DNA of 64,000 nucleotides, taken from contig VWZL01000810.1 in the NCBI GenBank assembly GCA_013396915.1, forward strand, positions 856,820 through 920,819, read 5' to 3'. This document shows, in pieces, positions 61,823 through 64,000 of this stretch. Both the position numbers and the translations under genes were made by a program. A model generated the notes under the pieces. That model was not told where the DNA came from. It ran no database searches and was given only the letters and a program-made list of their open reading frames with translations. The stretch comes from Stercorarius parasiticus (Eukaryota; Chordata; Aves; Charadriiformes; Stercorariidae). The number at the start of each line of letters is the position of its first letter. The stretch's first letter is position 1.

Positions 61823-64000
61823 CTTCCCCATTGTTATTTTTCTCATGACAACTCTCCCATCTTCTGTACGCAACTGGCATCTCCAGCACCGTGAGCCCCA
61901 GCCCAAACACCAAAAGTACCCCAAAAAAAGCAGATCTACAAAACTAGTTAGACGACGCCAAACCTGCTAGTGAAAAAAAAAAAAAAAACAAAAAAAAAAC
62001 CAAAAAACCAAACAACCCCTGAGTCAAGGACTGTCCTTATTTGGTTGGAAAAGCACAAAGGTCACCGCAAGTAGTATATAAAAATCCATGCTAACATCGA
62101 AGAGGTATAAACATAATACTAAATAACACTTTCTATAACCAGCTCAGTATTTAACACTTGCCCAGTGGCCTTTGATAAATCCTAGGCGCTTTAACAAAGG
62201 AAGGAAGCTTTTCCCCGTTCTGCTAAATAGCAATGAAAGTAAAGCACAAGAGAATGAAACTGCTCAAGACATCAAGGACCATGTCAGAAACAAAAAGCCA
62301 GGTCTCCTCATCCAGCTCCTCCACCGCTGAACACCCCGCGAGGCTGCTGCATTTAAATAGAAATACTATTGTTAGCCGTAAGCAACGCAGACTCATTAAC
62401 ATCTATTTTAGTGTTATAGAATATATTTTTAAATACTTGAAGAAATAATCTGGAGGAAGTGCTAAAGCTCTGAGCATATTTTCAATATGTCCCAGCTTTT
62501 CCAGAGAGATTTCAGACCTCCTGGAAAGCCACAGAGTGTCTCAGGGGCTGCAGCGCGAGAGCGGATCCCTCCATCCAACCCAGAACAGCAGCACGTGCCA
62601 GTTCCCTGCCCTGGCCTCTCCTCCCAGATCGTTCACTAAGAGGCAAATCTAAAAATGTGAATTACTCATGGACAGCAGAAACCCGAAACTATCATTTCCC
62701 AGCTGTTTTTAATGCGTGTGGGTGCTTATATGTGAATAACACTCGGAAACAGAGGAACCCGCTGCCTGGAGAGACACCTCCTGGAGGAGCACGCCAGAGG
62801 AACCCCTGCCCGCACACACAGCTCCTGCTGGGACAGCTGCCACCCAGCCCAAGGTCAGCGTGCAGGTCCTGGCCAGACTGCACCTGATCCCAAGCCCTAA
62901 TGGAGACAAACCGCATTTGCCACTTCTAATTAACCCAACAGAGCAAAAGCGTGACTGGGGAGAGGAAAGGCAGCCTGCTCCCGTCCCGGTGAAGAGCCGG
63001 TGGCGCAGGCAGCCACCCTCGCCGGCCCCGAGAGCTGTCAGGAGAGGGTTTGGGGGTGGTTGGGAGGAGCAGCAGTTGGTGGTGGCTCTTCCAGTGGTAT
63101 CCGTAAGGACATGCAAAGAAAACCACTTCTGCGGGAGGATGCTGAGCCATCAGGGCGGAAGATAAGATTCAATACAGAAACCAGAGGTACACACCGACAC
63201 ACGGAGCACAGCGCCCTATTTCTACCAAACCCAAACGTTATCAAGAACACGGAGGAGGTGTTATTATCTCATACATACACTTTACAAGACAAACTCCAGT
63301 TTTCCATATGACCCACCAGCCTTGGGCTGCCTCGGACAAAATAAAATGGGAGGAAGCAAGGAGGGAGAAGAAATATTTTTCTTCTTTTTTCATTATCAGA
63401 AAAATTATTGCGGAGTTAACATTTCGCAGGCTCCCCATCATTTCAGAACGGTCTTTTATCAGTGTTTTGGTGGGAGAAAGGAAGAACCAGGACAATTTCC
63501 GCAGTTTCAGAGTGGGTTTGGTACATGCCTGCTGCAATTTGGCATCCCGAGCTTGGAGACGGTACCTTCCCCGGGACTGACGCACCACCCCAGCAGCTTC
63601 ACCCCGGGCACAGGGTGGCCGGCGGCGGCACTCCACGGCGGAGCCGATGCTCCAATATTTAAAGCCAGGCATCTTTTCCCCGGTGCGGAGACAGAGGGAC
63701 GTGCTCTGGAGCTCAGCCACGGTGGTCCCTGGCACCGTGCAGATGGCAGCGGTTTGGTTACCCGGTGCTAAACGCAATCTGCACAAGCTGCAGCACACAC
63801 CAAGTTCAAAGTCAAAATGAACATTTGTTCTACAACAAAACACATTGCAAATGATCCTTAACAAATTTTAACTGTTGGTACAGTCAGATAAGAGCACAGT
63901 AGCATATATCATACCCTGTTGTTATTGCAAGCTCTGTGCTGCTACACATACGAGTGGCAATGCAGAGAGATCTATATTTTGTATTTCGGTATAAATTATA
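61823..64000. other. no gene recognised; A-rich tract
   Basis: Contains an A-rich tract at 61973-62016. A 207-codon minus-strand frame at 63241-63864 has no recognisable family, signal or domain and is not supported as a gene. Confidence 0.5.
61973..62016 (+). repeat. A-rich tract
   Basis: A runs broken by C, turning into an AC-rich end. Confidence 0.9.

Noticed and set aside
63241..63864. 207-codon minus-strand frame
   Set aside because: No recognisable family, no initiation or splice context that supports it, and it is isolated in repeat-rich noncoding DNA.

Overview
The window is vertebrate nuclear DNA, almost certainly from a bird. It carries eight pieces of the CR1 LINE with the typical CR1 3' end (short ATTCTATG-like repeats and no poly(A) tail), a long terminal repeat of a type I know as very common in birds, and one intron-containing gene whose closest relative I recognise is vertebrate NEXMIF (KIAA2022). 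There are no bacterial or phage features, CRISPR arrays or operons. Single 'n' characters at 4436, 26403 and 28945 mark ambiguous or joined positions of a draft assembly.

Layout. 1-853 is a decayed CR1 cut by the window edge. 854-3581 is the probable 3' UTR and downstream flank of NEXMIF. NEXMIF lies on the minus strand in three coding exons: 12514-12589 (start codon), 4528-8827 (nearly the whole protein) and 3582-3783 (C-terminus). The splice phases fit (76 + 4300 + 202 nt = 1526 codons including stop, 1525 aa), close to about 1516 aa remembered for human NEXMIF. From about 12.6 kb to the end of the window I find no further gene. This is the upstream side of NEXMIF and probably lies in its long 5' intron or upstream flank.

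That 51-kb stretch holds a near-perfect 1972-bp direct duplication around one N (24431-28375), a CR1 with a second such duplication (28463-29372), a solo LTR (30702-31779, minus), a degraded Ty3/gypsy-type pol pseudogene (about 35805-36755, plus), further CR1 copies at 37, 41, 45, 50.5, 58 and 61.5 kb, a 15-bp minisatellite (43442-43615) and many A- or T-rich tracts.

Most notable points: (1) the fossil Ty3/gypsy reverse transcriptase-RNase H, a class I know as scarce in birds; (2) the NEXMIF C-terminal exon, where the family-like end is followed by about 43 unexpected hydrophobic residues; (3) two single-N duplications that look like unmerged contig overlaps and inflate the sequence by about 2.3 kb. 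I did not find a new multi-gene system.
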